Part shown: piece after piece, positions 1 through 12,200 of the stretch | Layout of the letters: each line of letters starts with the position of its first letter | Position numbering within the stretch: position 1 is the stretch's first letter | From: Pomphorhynchus laevis | Lineage: Eukaryota > Acanthocephala > Palaeacanthocephala > Echinorhynchida > Pomphorhynchidae | NCBI GenBank assembly: GCA_012934845.2 | Contig: WNNJ02003750.1 | Coordinates: 81,945-145,944 of the forward strand | Length of the DNA stretch: 64,000 nucleotides | Direction: 5' to 3' | Made by a program: the position numbers and the translations under genes | The notes under the pieces: model-generated | The model's database searches: none | Told to the model about the DNA's origin: nothing | Seen by the model: only the letters and a program-made list of their open reading frames with translations

Positions 1-985
1 CCTATCACCATTAGGACGAAAAATTTGTAATTATAATAAAGAATTAAAATCAATATGTAACGATAATATTAGAAACATTTTAATGCAGAAATCATTTTCA
101 TTTTTAGGAGATGCTAACAGAGATCAGCGAATTTTGAATAAAATTTTTCCTTTTGATCCAACTCCAATAATTCTTTATTTAATTAGTAAACTAACTATTT
201 TTGTCTATAAATTTATAAGAAAATAAGAAAATAATATAAATTTAAGAAAATATTTTGCTAATTCTTGTTTACTAATTATTAATTTTTAATACTATTGCCG
301 CTATAATTCTATAAGTATTGGAATCTATGGTCTCCAAGGTGTCTATAGACAACAATTCCATTGTTGCTCCTATTCCTGTAAGCTGTTCTAGTTTTTATGA
401 CTTTAAAGATAAATTCAATCACTTACAATAATTAATAGCAAACAAGCTATTATTAGGAGCTAAACAAAATGTTATTAAAACGTAATTATACATAAATACG
501 GATCTAAGACTACAAAATATTAGTTCACATTTTATGTTAGAATATTCATTTTTTACTAAAGACTAGTTTTGTTGAAGTTTTAGTTGTTTGGTAAAACAAC
601 CAAAATTAAAAAAATATTAAAAGATTTAATAAAAGTTAAATGCTGAAAGAAACTAAGGGTAACGACTGGGGACAAACACAACTTTTACGAAATAAAATAT
701 TTGCATGTAAAGGTATAATTAATGCACCTTTACGATTTTTGTTTATTGTTTAAATTATAATTTTATTTAAGGTTATTCGTTTAATACGAAATAAGTATTT
801 ATGTATTTTTAAATATTTAAAATTTAATTTTTAAAAAATTTATTTAAAAGATATAACATCTATTACTAATTATACATTTTTAACTCAACTGTGTTTTGGT
901 ATTGAGTGAAATACGCGAAGAAAAAATTCTGGCTAAAGTATACCATCAAATTTTACATATGACTTAAACTGGATCGTTGAGCTTT
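1..985. other. AT-rich intronic sequence with a degenerate stem-loop repeat
   Basis: No gene is visible. Around 110-180 there is a degenerate copy of the stem-loop family seen better at 13.37 and 21.67 kb: a GATGCTAAC box followed by a tail reading GATCCAACTCCAATAATTC. The stretch probably lies in the XPO1 intron upstream of the first exon in the window. Confidence 0.5.
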
Positions 986-987
986 TT

Positions 988-1386
988 AGTGACTTACGCT
1001 GGATCATTGAAAATGACTTTAAATTTACAAAAAATTAATTTGTTTGCAAATAGTTGATTACGATCCATTACTGATAAATAATTGTTTGGATTTAAATCTG
1101 TTTCATACAAATTTAAATAAATAAAATGAGTTAATGTTAAATGACTCAGTTAAATGGGATTAACTGAGTCTATGTATTTAATATAATTATAAAATAAATA
1201 AATTAGTAAACAAATAAAAATAATGATGCCAAATCAATAAATCAAAATTTAATAATTAAATAGTAAAATTAATAATTGTTATAAGATTTTCTATAATTTA
1301 AATCAAGTTAAAATAAAAAATTTAAATTTAAAATAAACGTCATTTTTATGAATAGACTAATAAATAACAGACGATGTGTATAATAG
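988..1386 (+). repeat. R1 dispersed repeat, long form
   Basis: The part from about 988 to 1175 is an inverted copy of 61918-62105. The remainder matches the core of the R1 family, with the boxes AACTGAGTCTA, TTTAATATAATTATAAAATA and AATAACAGACG. R1 also sits directly downstream of two minus-strand Penelope-like RT fragments, so I read isolated copies as solo ends of that element. That link is inferred from position. Confidence 0.7.
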
Positions 1387-1605
1387 AAAATAGAAATGCA
1401 ATCTGTAATTTAAAGCAATCCTTCAATTGTATGGATTTTGTCTAATCGAAAAAATTAACCTTAATACTTAAATTAACCTTAATACTTATGTAAACAGTTT
1501 TTATAAAAATATAATATTTAAAACCGATTTAATTATTTAATAATAATAGTTAACGTATTGATTAATATGCCAATAATATTTATAATATTGGCATATTATA
1601 TTTAT

Positions 1606-1812
1606 GTGATAACTGAGTCGACATATGTTATACTAAATATAAATAAAAATAAAAATAAATAATACATAATTATATATCATTTTATATAACTTATATCATC
1701 TTCCAATTTAAAATTGAAATTTAAAATAAAAGTCAATTTTTATGAATGGACTAATAAATAATAGACGTTGTATCTGAATGAAGATTAGAGGTCATCAGGA
1801 GAAACTACGAGG
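1606..1812 (+). repeat. R1 repeat, diverged copy
   Basis: This starts at AACTGAGTCGAC and ends with the GAGGTCATCAGGAG box that borders R1 hairpins elsewhere. It is the inverted counterpart of about 61150-61280. Confidence 0.65.
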
Positions 1813-3113
1813 ATTCTACGAATGAATGGAATTGTAATTGTTAAGATATTTTTGAAGATCTATCGATAGTTTATTAACCATGCCTTAAATGAGAAAGGAG
1901 GAAATATTTAAATAACATGTTCATAACAATAACATTTGATCGCGACAATAGCGTTTATTTTTGAAATTTTAATTCAAAAATGAGTAAGATAAATAAGGAT
2001 TACAAACAGTTAGACATAACAGTTCTGCATTCAATAAAAGTTCACATAATAATTAAAAGCTAGAATTTATTAACTTTTAAATACTAATATATAACTTAAT
2101 AAATAAATTTTTATTTAAATTACAATATTTTATATCTTAATATATTTTGTAAATTTCAATTGTTTTAAGTAATTTATGTTAAACGTTATTTATCCTAATG
2201 CTGTATTGAAATGAAATGTATTATTTTTCGATAATTTTTTATTATGATAATCACATAATGACATAGTGATGTCATTAAAGTTCGTTTTTCTGCTAAAATT
2301 GTATCAGCATTGTGCTGAACATACGAGCAGGTAAATATCGACGTTTTTGCTGCTAAAAATTAAATATGTAACAAAATCAATATACCATTTTTGCTAGAAA
2401 TTCTGTAAACTTTTCAAGACGAATTTTATCATATTTGAATTATATAATAAAAAAATAAGCGCGAAATCATTTTTTGCCTAAACAACCAAAGAGCGCGTTA
2501 TATTTCGATAATGCTAAAATTACAGTAAAATAATTACAGAATTATACATTTACTGTCATAAAAATTACTCCTTTTTAATGAAATTTACAGTATGATGTGC
2601 CAAATCTACCCTTTTTTATATTTTACGAAACTTATCCCATCTCGTTACTAAATATGATTCCTTATAAATTAACCATACACTTTTATTTTATTTAATAAAT
2701 TGTGAATATTTATGTTTGAATCTGGAACTATAAAATACTAGTTTTTAACATATTAAAATTTCTGTCTTAGTTTGACAATATTTTTGTGAAAGCTTAAACG
2801 TGATCTTTATGAAAATAACATAATTTAAAATTTAATGTTCATAAATGATTTAATTTTTAATCTTTAATGTTTAATGATTTAATTTTCGTAATTTGAAATA
2901 CAAATTAAGAGTTATTTTCAGTAAATGTTTAAGAATATCTGAAATTTTGCTGTTTTGTAATCCTTTACTAGCTTAGACAGGTATGCCAAATAGTCGTTAC
3001 CTAATTTCGCTATCATATTAACAAAATTTTAATGTTTTTTAAATAATTTAAAATTTTTCATAATTTTAAAATTTTTTAATTTTAAAAATTTTAATTTCAT
3101 TATATTTTTTTAG
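1813..3113. other. AT-rich intronic sequence, nothing recognised
   Basis: No open frame with recognisable similarity was found. A polypyrimidine-like run ending in TAG at 3111-3113 provides the acceptor for the first XPO1 exon of the window. Confidence 0.5.
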
Positions 3114-3272
3114 ATGATACCAATTGAATTGGATATTCGTACAGCATACAATAATAGTTCTGATAATGAACGTAATTTTATTATGAACCTTGCAATATTC
3201 TTTATCACCGTATTAAAAACACATTCCAAGTTAATCGAAAGTGACAGCTTGGCATCAATTGCTCTATCACAG
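3114..3272 (+). CDS. XPO1: XPO1 exon a
   Basis: 53 codons, phase 0 at both ends. It begins [14 protein letters not shown], matching vertebrate MLPLNTNIRLAYSN. The ATG is an internal methionine after a TTTTTTTAG acceptor, not the gene start. The donor is CAG|GTATTT. Confidence 0.92.
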
Positions 3273-6200
3273 GTATTTGACAACATTTACAATAAAACAG
3301 TGAAAATTACACTTTAAAACAAATAAATTTTTTCGAATTGTCTTGTGTGTTAAAGAATAAAATTCGAAACGTAAATTTCTCTCGTTTATGCCGGTATCTC
3401 AAAACGATATCGGAAACGTTATCTCACGATATTTCCTTAATATCGTATATATATTTACTTTTTTCGTGGATGTAAATGCTTATTCAGATTTCGCATTCAC
3501 TTCACCCACGAAATTAATGAATTCTTCATGACTATTTTCCTATATAACAAAAAAGCTATTTGATTATCATGTTGTCATCTCCATATCTATAGCGATATGG
3601 TTTTATTTATACATAGAAGCAAATGACTTTTCAAATTGTTTTCAAGAATATCTTTGTATGGTCATTAGGTCATATATATTAATGGGCTTTTATTATTCTG
3701 CACAAATATTTTCATAATTCGTTCACGTGTTATACGCTAATTGCAATAAATTCAAGTTGGAATGAATTTACGATCTTTTATACGATATTGCTTCCTAGCT
3801 CAATTTTTAATTTTAGCAATAAATCGTTTAAAATTACATTCGGGTCAAATTTAATCTTTATACGGCGAGTCATCCCCGAGAAAAACTACACAAATTGTTT
3901 TTTATTTCGGCTGTCCGAGCAGCCCTCTTCAAATGATTGACAATCTTTAGAAGAGGGCTGCTCGAACAGCTGAAATATAGGTTAAAAAACAATTTATGTA
4001 GTTTTTCACGGGGATGAGTCGCCATATAAAGATATTACAATATAATTACAATGTAATTTAATTGTAACGATTTCTATCTAGAATTTATGTTTAATCTCTA
4101 TGTAATTTATTAATGTTGGTTTAGAAGCAAACAAATTATGGTGTTTAAAATTTCAACGCTGTTATTTAGTTTAAATTTTCTAACGAATATTAATTATTGA
4201 TATTAATATTAATTATTAATAATAATTAATTCGATTAATTATTTATAATGCTAATATTGTGTTTGTTAAAACAATTTAGGCTCTTGTGTATATGGTGAAT
4301 ATTACAGAAGTGGACGAAATTGAAGTATTTAAAGTCTGTGTTGAATACTGGGTTTTTATTACTGCTGATTTGATACAATCACGGGCGCCACTGGAATACA
4401 CGACGCCTTTTTCAGTATTTGATACTATGCGTCAAACACGGAATGACGTTCGGTCAATATACGACTACTCTTTAACGAAGGTTATTTGTTTTATATTTTA
4501 TTTGTGTATTATATTTAATTTTGAGCAATTTAGGTTCGATCTATTATGATTGATCGAATGGCTAGACCTGAAGAAGTAATCGTTGTTGAAAATGAGAATG
4601 GTGAGGTAGTTAGAGAATTTTTTAAGGACACTGATGCAATTGTCCTTTACAACACAATGAAAGACTGCCTTAGTAAGTTGTTATATTATTTGGCTTTTAA
4701 AATCAAAGCAATGCTTACGTTTTCGTTATCTAATAATTTTGTCGTACAATGTTGCAATATAATTTATAAAATAATTTTTGAGTATATAATTTTTATACTC
4801 TTACTGGTAACAAATAATTCAGTACGAATTATCCCTCACCGTTTGTATTTTCAGTCAACAATTGAAAATAAAGTATTGGAACGTTTCGTTATCAGAATTT
4901 TATAATTTATATCAAACGCTTATTGATTCCCAATAATCCATTCGAAACAATTTCAAACATTGTGGATTAATGCTTAACAGTCAAGTGACACAAATAAACT
5001 GTAGTTCTCATATAGGTTTATTAATGACTTTGCAATCTTTGGATTTGTTTGTATAAATCTAAAATATTTATAGAAAAATATTTGTTTTGTAATCATAAAT
5101 ATTTATTTAGATCCTATAGTTATCGACGATTTAATTGAACACATGTTTTAATTAAACCACGATTGGCTGGGAGTAGTGGTTCGACATCACTGTGCTCATC
5201 ACTGAAAACAGCGTGTACGTCGTACAATGCAACTCCTATAATCACAGCCAGAATTCAAAGGGATCAACCTGCAGATCTCCTGGACGATCAGCTTCAAAAT
5301 AATGTGTCTGATAAAGGAGTCAAACTAATTGGCGTTGGGTGCACCACATTCCGTCGAATAGCAACCAAGTTGCCTGCGGATATGCAACTGAGAAGATTTT
5401 TGACCAACTACTCCCAACACAACTGGGCGTCGGCGTTCCTGTGTGTGTCGAGGCCGCAGTTCACTCAGCGAGATGTTTTGCAGAACACGGTCTAAAATAT
5501 TTGTTTTGTAATCATAAAATATTTATTTAGATCCTATAGTTATCGACGATTTAATTGAACAAATGGTTTATTTGCTAAAATTCCAAATCTTTAAATTTTG
5601 ATATATTATTTGATAGTTAATTTTTTATTTATGCATTAAGCGCAACTCACACTACTCGATCCAGTACAAACCGAAGGCATAATGACTGAAAAGCTTAAGC
5701 AGCACGTCACATCAGCGACATTTGTATGGGGTCGTTTAAATACGGTACATTGGTTACTTTACTTCATTTGCATAATTACTGAAGTTTAGTTATGCTGGGC
5801 TATTGGTTCTATAGCCGGTACAATGGAGGAAGAAAACGAAAAGCGATTTCTTGTGTTTGTGATTAAGGTATGCTTTTTACGGAATTAAACGTAAGCGACA
5901 GTTGTTTTGGCTTACGTTAATAAATGAAGAGAGACCGTTTTATGTTCACCTTTGTTTCTCTGTAAGCGAACTTGCATATGGCTTTCGTTAAGAAACGAGT
6001 TTTTTACTAGTAACTTCCTATTATGTAGCGAAACTTCGTTTCTTTTACTAGTAATTGATTGTACACGTTTTTTAATAAACGATAGTGTAAACGGTTTCCG
6101 AATACAATACCTTATTAGTGATGAAATATTGCGTTTATTCATAAAATGCGCGCTGACATTTATAATCGTCGACTTAGGTTACTATTACGACTTCACTTGA

Positions 6201-9200
6201 CACTGATTTGGTACCCTATATTTTCAGAAGGTACATCGTTAAGGGCACGATCATTCAACTGATGTGCAGATGATTGGAATAAATTTTAGGTGAATCTAGT
6301 CGGCACTCAACCATTATTATAAATACTAATTATTAATAATTAATATTTATTAATAATAATCTGAGAAGTTATTTTATAATGCCCACTGCAGTCTCTCTGC
6401 TTGGAGCTGATAGCTAAAGTTACAAGAATTGCATTAATTGAAAGCAAAATATTAAAAATAATAATCATCACTGGGGGTGAGATTTTACTATTGATATTAT
6501 AACTATTGATAGATGTCAATAATATTTGAAGATATAATCAGATAAATAATGATAATTCTTTTTGTAATCCCTGCATTGTTTTAGAATAAGCTGCAAATGA
6601 AGTCTACCTCAAAGTACGTCAATTACTTTGCCAATGATCTACGGTATTAACAAAATCAATTAGATTACAAAATCAATCAATTTCCAAATCAATGTCGAGT
6701 TGATCAACTGCAGCCAATCAATTGGTTGCAGTTGATCTAGTTCTAAGAAAACTAAATTATGTGCATAAAACTTGGTAAATAACCAAGTTTTATATTTTAC
6801 TTGTTAAAACATTAATAAATAACTTTTCAGAATTAAATTTGTAAACATTTATCTGATAAAAATAAATTCAATAATTAATTTTCTTTGGGGAGTTTATCCT
6901 TAATATTCTGAATACACATAAATATTGTTTCTAGGTAAGACCAAGTTTTATGCACATAATTTAGTTTTCTAAGAACTGGATCAACTGCAGCCAATTGAAT
7001 GGCTGCAGTTGATCAACTCGACAGTGATTTGGAAATTGATTGATTTTGTAATCTAATTGATTTTGTTAATACCGTAGATCATTGGCAAAGTAATTGACGT
7101 ACTTTGAGGTAGACTTCATTACTTTTTCATGTATCGACAGCTTTAATGGATTTACCTATTGCATGCTTAGAATTTGATTATTTTAAGATATTTCGTAGTT
7201 ATAATTTAACATTTCTAGTGTCTATAAGATTTTTCACTTTTGCATATTGTAAATGTGCATATACATTATTGTATCATAATATATTATTATTGTTATATAA
7301 CATATATATGATAAAATATTATGTTATATAGCATAACACATATAATATAACATATTATATCATAATGCATATGATACATTTATGATTATACAATATATGA
7401 AATAATATGTGAACATAACGTAATAATATTATGATATTATGACATCATAATATTATGTGAACATGACATATGAACATAACGTTTCATATTTTTTTAAATT
7501 TTTGTTTACTTGTACAAGCTGTAGTAATTGAAGTACTCAACATTAATAGATAATTTAGAACAAGACCTTTAAATATGTTTCCAATGGAAGCATAGTTCAT
7601 TTGCTCAGAACAGTTAGAGACAACAACTTTGTCCCCTAATGTGCGTCCCAACTGATTCTAAAACAATGCAGGGATTGCAAAAACAATTATCATTTTAATA
7701 GATAATTTAGGTCTATTCAAGTAATTAAATAATTAAGAATTTAGTTTACTTACAAAATCCTTTTTAATTAAATACATCACTATAATGTATTTAATCAACA
7801 CAAAACACGCAATTTACTAGACATATTAAGAACGACGCAATTTCCTACATTTATTAAGAACTAAGCGACGTGGTTGGAAAATATCAAATAAAAATTTAAA
7901 GGCTTTAAGAAGAAAGTATTTCTCACAAATAAGAATAATTTGATAATATTTTTATTATCTAGCATGTCGTTTCTCATTGAATATCTAATAAATAGTTTTT
8001 GTTTTTAATAAATAATTTTTTTATTTCATTTCAATTACCGAGAGTCCATATTGTGATTGATGGATAGCATTTAAAAAATGAAAAATTAGATCATTTTTCT
8101 CCGGCATTCAAAAATGAAAGCAAATGTTTCTTTAAATCATTTTCCTTTCTAAAAGCTTTATAGTAAATATTTTTCGATCTTAATACCTAATTGTATGTAT
8201 TAGATAGAATTGAATACGCGTTATTTTATAAATTATCATGAAACTCAGAAAATGTTTGAAAATAAACAAGTTGAAATTTTTCATAATAAATATCGTTGTG
8301 TATTTTAGGAGCTACTCAATCTATGTGAACAGAAGCGTGGTAAGGACAATAAGGCCATAATTGCTTCGAATATAATGTACGTTGTTGGACAATATCCAAG
8401 ATTTTTACGGGTGCACTGGAAGTTTCTAAAAACTGTCATTAATAAACTATTTGAGTTTATGCATGGTAAGTTACTTCTCATTTATAATATAAAATGAAGT
8501 TAATTACTATTTAATTAAAATTTTATTTAACTAGCGCTGATCGAAATATTCAAATAAAAAATAGTCTTATTTCGTTATAATCAAAAGAGAAATAGTCGTT
8601 ATCATCACGACCGCTTTGTTTTAAATAACGTTTTTTATATTTAAATAAAGGTAGATTTTATGCATTAATCTAAATTTTTCTAGTTTCTAAAAAAGAAATT
8701 TTTAGAAATTTTTAAATTTTAAATTTTTGCATTTATCTAAATTTTTTAAATCTAAATTTTTTAAAAATTTTAATAATTAAAATTTTAATACCTACTAATG
8801 CTTCTTTAATATCTACTAAACCTAGATTTGTATAAAGACGTACTAAAATCGTATGTATTTATATTTTGAAAATTTATTCCTTTTGTCTGTTCTAAAAATT
8901 CTTTTGTAGAATTAATACTGAAATAGTGTTTTATACCAGTATTAATTTCGATTACCTTACAATAATTTTAAAGTGTGCTTTAGCATATATATGTATATCA
9001 TTTTCCGAATATAAGGTTAATTAATTTTACTTACGCTTCTTTAATATCTACTAAATCTAGATTTGTATAAAGAGTACTAAAATCGTATGTATTTATATTT
9101 TGAAAATTTATTCCTTTTGTCTGTTCTAAAAATTCTTTTGTAGAATTAATACTGAAATAGTGTTTTATACCAGTATTAATTTCGATTACCTTGCAATATT

Positions 9201-12200
9201 TTTTAAAGTGTGCTTTAATTGCTTTAAGTATTTTATTCATATAGACAGAAAGTGGTTTTAATGTACATTTAAACGCGCTACATATGAACCTTGGTTTTAT
9301 TTGATTTTTATGTAATTTTAGAATAAGTCAGCTATAATTGGGCTACTATTACCACCCATTGGGACACCTTTTACTTGTCCTTGTACTTGATGGTTTAATT
9401 TGTGTTGGATAGGCGTTATAATTATTATAACATATATATGTATATCTTTTTCCGAATATAAGATTAATTAATTTTACTAACGCTTCTTTAATATCTACTA
9501 AATCTAGATTTGTATAAAGCGTACTAAAATCGTATGTATTTATATTTTGAAAATTTATTCCTTTTGTCTGTTCTAAAAATTCTTTTGTAGAATTAGTATT
9601 GAAATAGTGTTTTATATCAGTATTAATTTCGATTACCTTGCAATATTTTTTAGTAGAATTAATACTAAAATATGAATAAAAGAGCTTTATTGTTGATTCG
9701 AAAGCACTGCCTTCTTTTAAAAGCGGGATTATTATAAATATTATAGTAAATAAATCAAATTTCCAAAACGCTAATATCCCTTTATTGTTAAGAGATAGTA
9801 CATGGCTTCTTAGGGAAATGTGCTTGATTCTTTAAGGCCATAGTTCTAATTTCATATTCTTCGTAGGCTTGAAACATAGTTGCCATTTCGTTCCGTGTTT
9901 TTGTTATGTTCCAATTATATTTCGCTGATCATTCCAGATTTTTGACTTTCATTTACTTTCTAACAAAATTGGCAATATCTCGTTTGAAGTACAAAGCAAG
10001 TGAATTTTTTCTAATTTGTTTTATTTAGTTTTATAGTTTTAAAAATTTTATTACTATCGATAAGAAACAAGTAAACCACGTCCCTCCATCGATTAACCAT
10101 CGATTGTTGATTATGATGGTTAATAATAAATTATAAAATAAATTATTTACAATCTATTATATTGTAAAATTAATGAAGTTTCAATAATACAGATATAAAT
10201 CGAAATTTAATAATTAGGTAAAAAAATTGTATAGTTTGTGATATTTCAGTATCGTTAAGTTGGAAGGTTTCCGTCTCGAGCAACCTCTAACAGGCACGCT
10301 GCATTTTCCCTGTTGCACAGCTTAAACGTTGCATAAGGAAATTGGCAGCTCTTCGATCATCTGTTGCCACCACCAACATATTGTCCAGTTTTGTCAAAAA
10401 ATTCGAAGTTATCGGCCCGGCAGCACCAATTGTGTCGATCGCCAACGGCACAAATTTATATTGCGATTCGTCAATATATGTATATTTGGCCTTCTTTCGA
10501 TCCTCTGCCAATCTAGCAACTTCCCCGCCCCCAGAGACCGCACTAGGCAAATGACTGGCAGCAAGAATGTTGTGACACGTGAAGTCCCATACTAGCAGAC
10601 ATCCCCTTTCCTATGGGACTAGTGAAGCACCGTCCAATCTCTTTCCGTCGTTTCTGCAGAGCCCGATTGGTTCAAGGCGGGACGGGACACCGGCTGTGGC
10701 AAGGGCGCTACGAATAAGTGTGTTTACAGCACTGTGCCGATTGTGCCGAGAAACCACTCTGGGGCAGTCTAGCCCGTGAATACCAGAGGGGTCTGATACG
10801 ACGCCGCACTCACACTTAAATGAAACCGAGTTGAGAATACCGAGGCGGAGGGCTGATGCAAGACAGATTGAACTGTCGTCTAGTTCTGTGCCCATCGAAG
10901 CTATCGGTAGGGCATTAAGGAATGCGCCAGACCATCTGGTTGATGCGGCTAGCAAGTGGGCCCGATCGTTGGGAAAGGCGCATAAAGCTGCCAGGTGTCT
11001 GAATTCCTTCTTAAACAAAGGGGGTGTCCAACGTTTTCACAAGGGTGTATTCGTTGGAACAGTCAGGTCGAATTTAGTGGTCCAACTCTCTGACGCCGTT
11101 CGGTAGTTAAGGTCACTAGTGCCTGAGCGATTGGCCAAATGCTCTGGGATTAATCGCGCATTTTAGTCCTTCGTGCGCGAAGGACTCTTTCTCACGCAAC
11201 ACACCCAGTCCACTCATCTTAACAGGTTGCGAGGCTTGACGCAAGGCTATGTCAGAGAGCCTGAGGTTAAGGATTTCCTCCAGAGAACTGCGAAACTTCC
11301 ACGTCGAAGGCTTTCACGAGGCCGCTTGTATAACACAGTGAGCAGCGTAAAAGGAAGTTGATCTTTGGCAGCGTCGAACAATGTCGAAGTATAAAGACGG
11401 CGTCGTGCTTCGCAAGTTTTGAGAGCTTTCGGCTTACCTGCTGAAGTTGTGTGATAGCCGATTCCAAGAACATATCGAGGTGAAATCCGGCGCAAAGCGG
11501 AGCGCCTAGCAAGTCCGAGATTGACACATCAAGTAGAGGTTGAATATAGGTACTGCGCTTAGAAATCAATTGGCATTTGTCTGGCCGTTAGAACAATCTA
11601 ATTTTTGCTCCTTGAGTTTGAATGTGTTCGATATCATTGCTTAGAGTGGAAACTTCTCCCCCTATGCAGCAGTCATTCAGATACCAAACAGCTAATGGTG
11701 ACAAATAACTGTGGGTCAGAATGTTGATGGTAAGTGAGAACAGACCGAGAGGATCCCCTTGTTGTACTCCCTCTTTTGAATCAATCACATTGTCCTCGAA
11801 GAGAAGTGTGCTTGGGTAATCGTAGTATATTTCCACGAAGCCTGGGATCCCCGGGATCCCGGGCTTCGTGGAAACCTTTTTATTAAGGAATGTTATAAAT
11901 TTGTTGGTTTCTTTACTTAGACTTATTTGCTTATTGTATCTTGCAAGTTGAATTTTTCTGAGTCTTCTTAAAATTGATTATTTGCATATAATTTCTGACT
12001 TGATAAATGTTTTCTGGCCTGATTATTTATTAGAACATAAATGATTTTATCATTTATTTGTCATTTTCACTCCTTAACGTTCAATCTAAAAATTATATTT
12101 TTCAATAATTCTCAATGACAACGAGTGTTTAGGTACAAAGTGTAAATTAAATAAAAATAGGTAAATGGGAATAAGAGGGTAAATGAAATTTAAGGGGGCA

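Larger units (their letters stand above)
6548..7695. mobile_element. Outer inverted-repeat element with ~38-bp ends
   Basis: The sequence at 6548-6585 (…AATCCCTGCATTGTTTTAG…) recurs in inverted orientation at 7656-7695 with two or three mismatches. The ~1.1-kb unit has no transposase and contains a second large inverted repeat (6600-7125) and a TA-rich run. I read it as a non-autonomous DNA element with a nested insertion. Confidence 0.55.

Noticed and set aside
5912-6200. Overlapping opposite-strand frames in an XPO1 intron
   Set aside because: Both are short, mirror each other and resemble no family.
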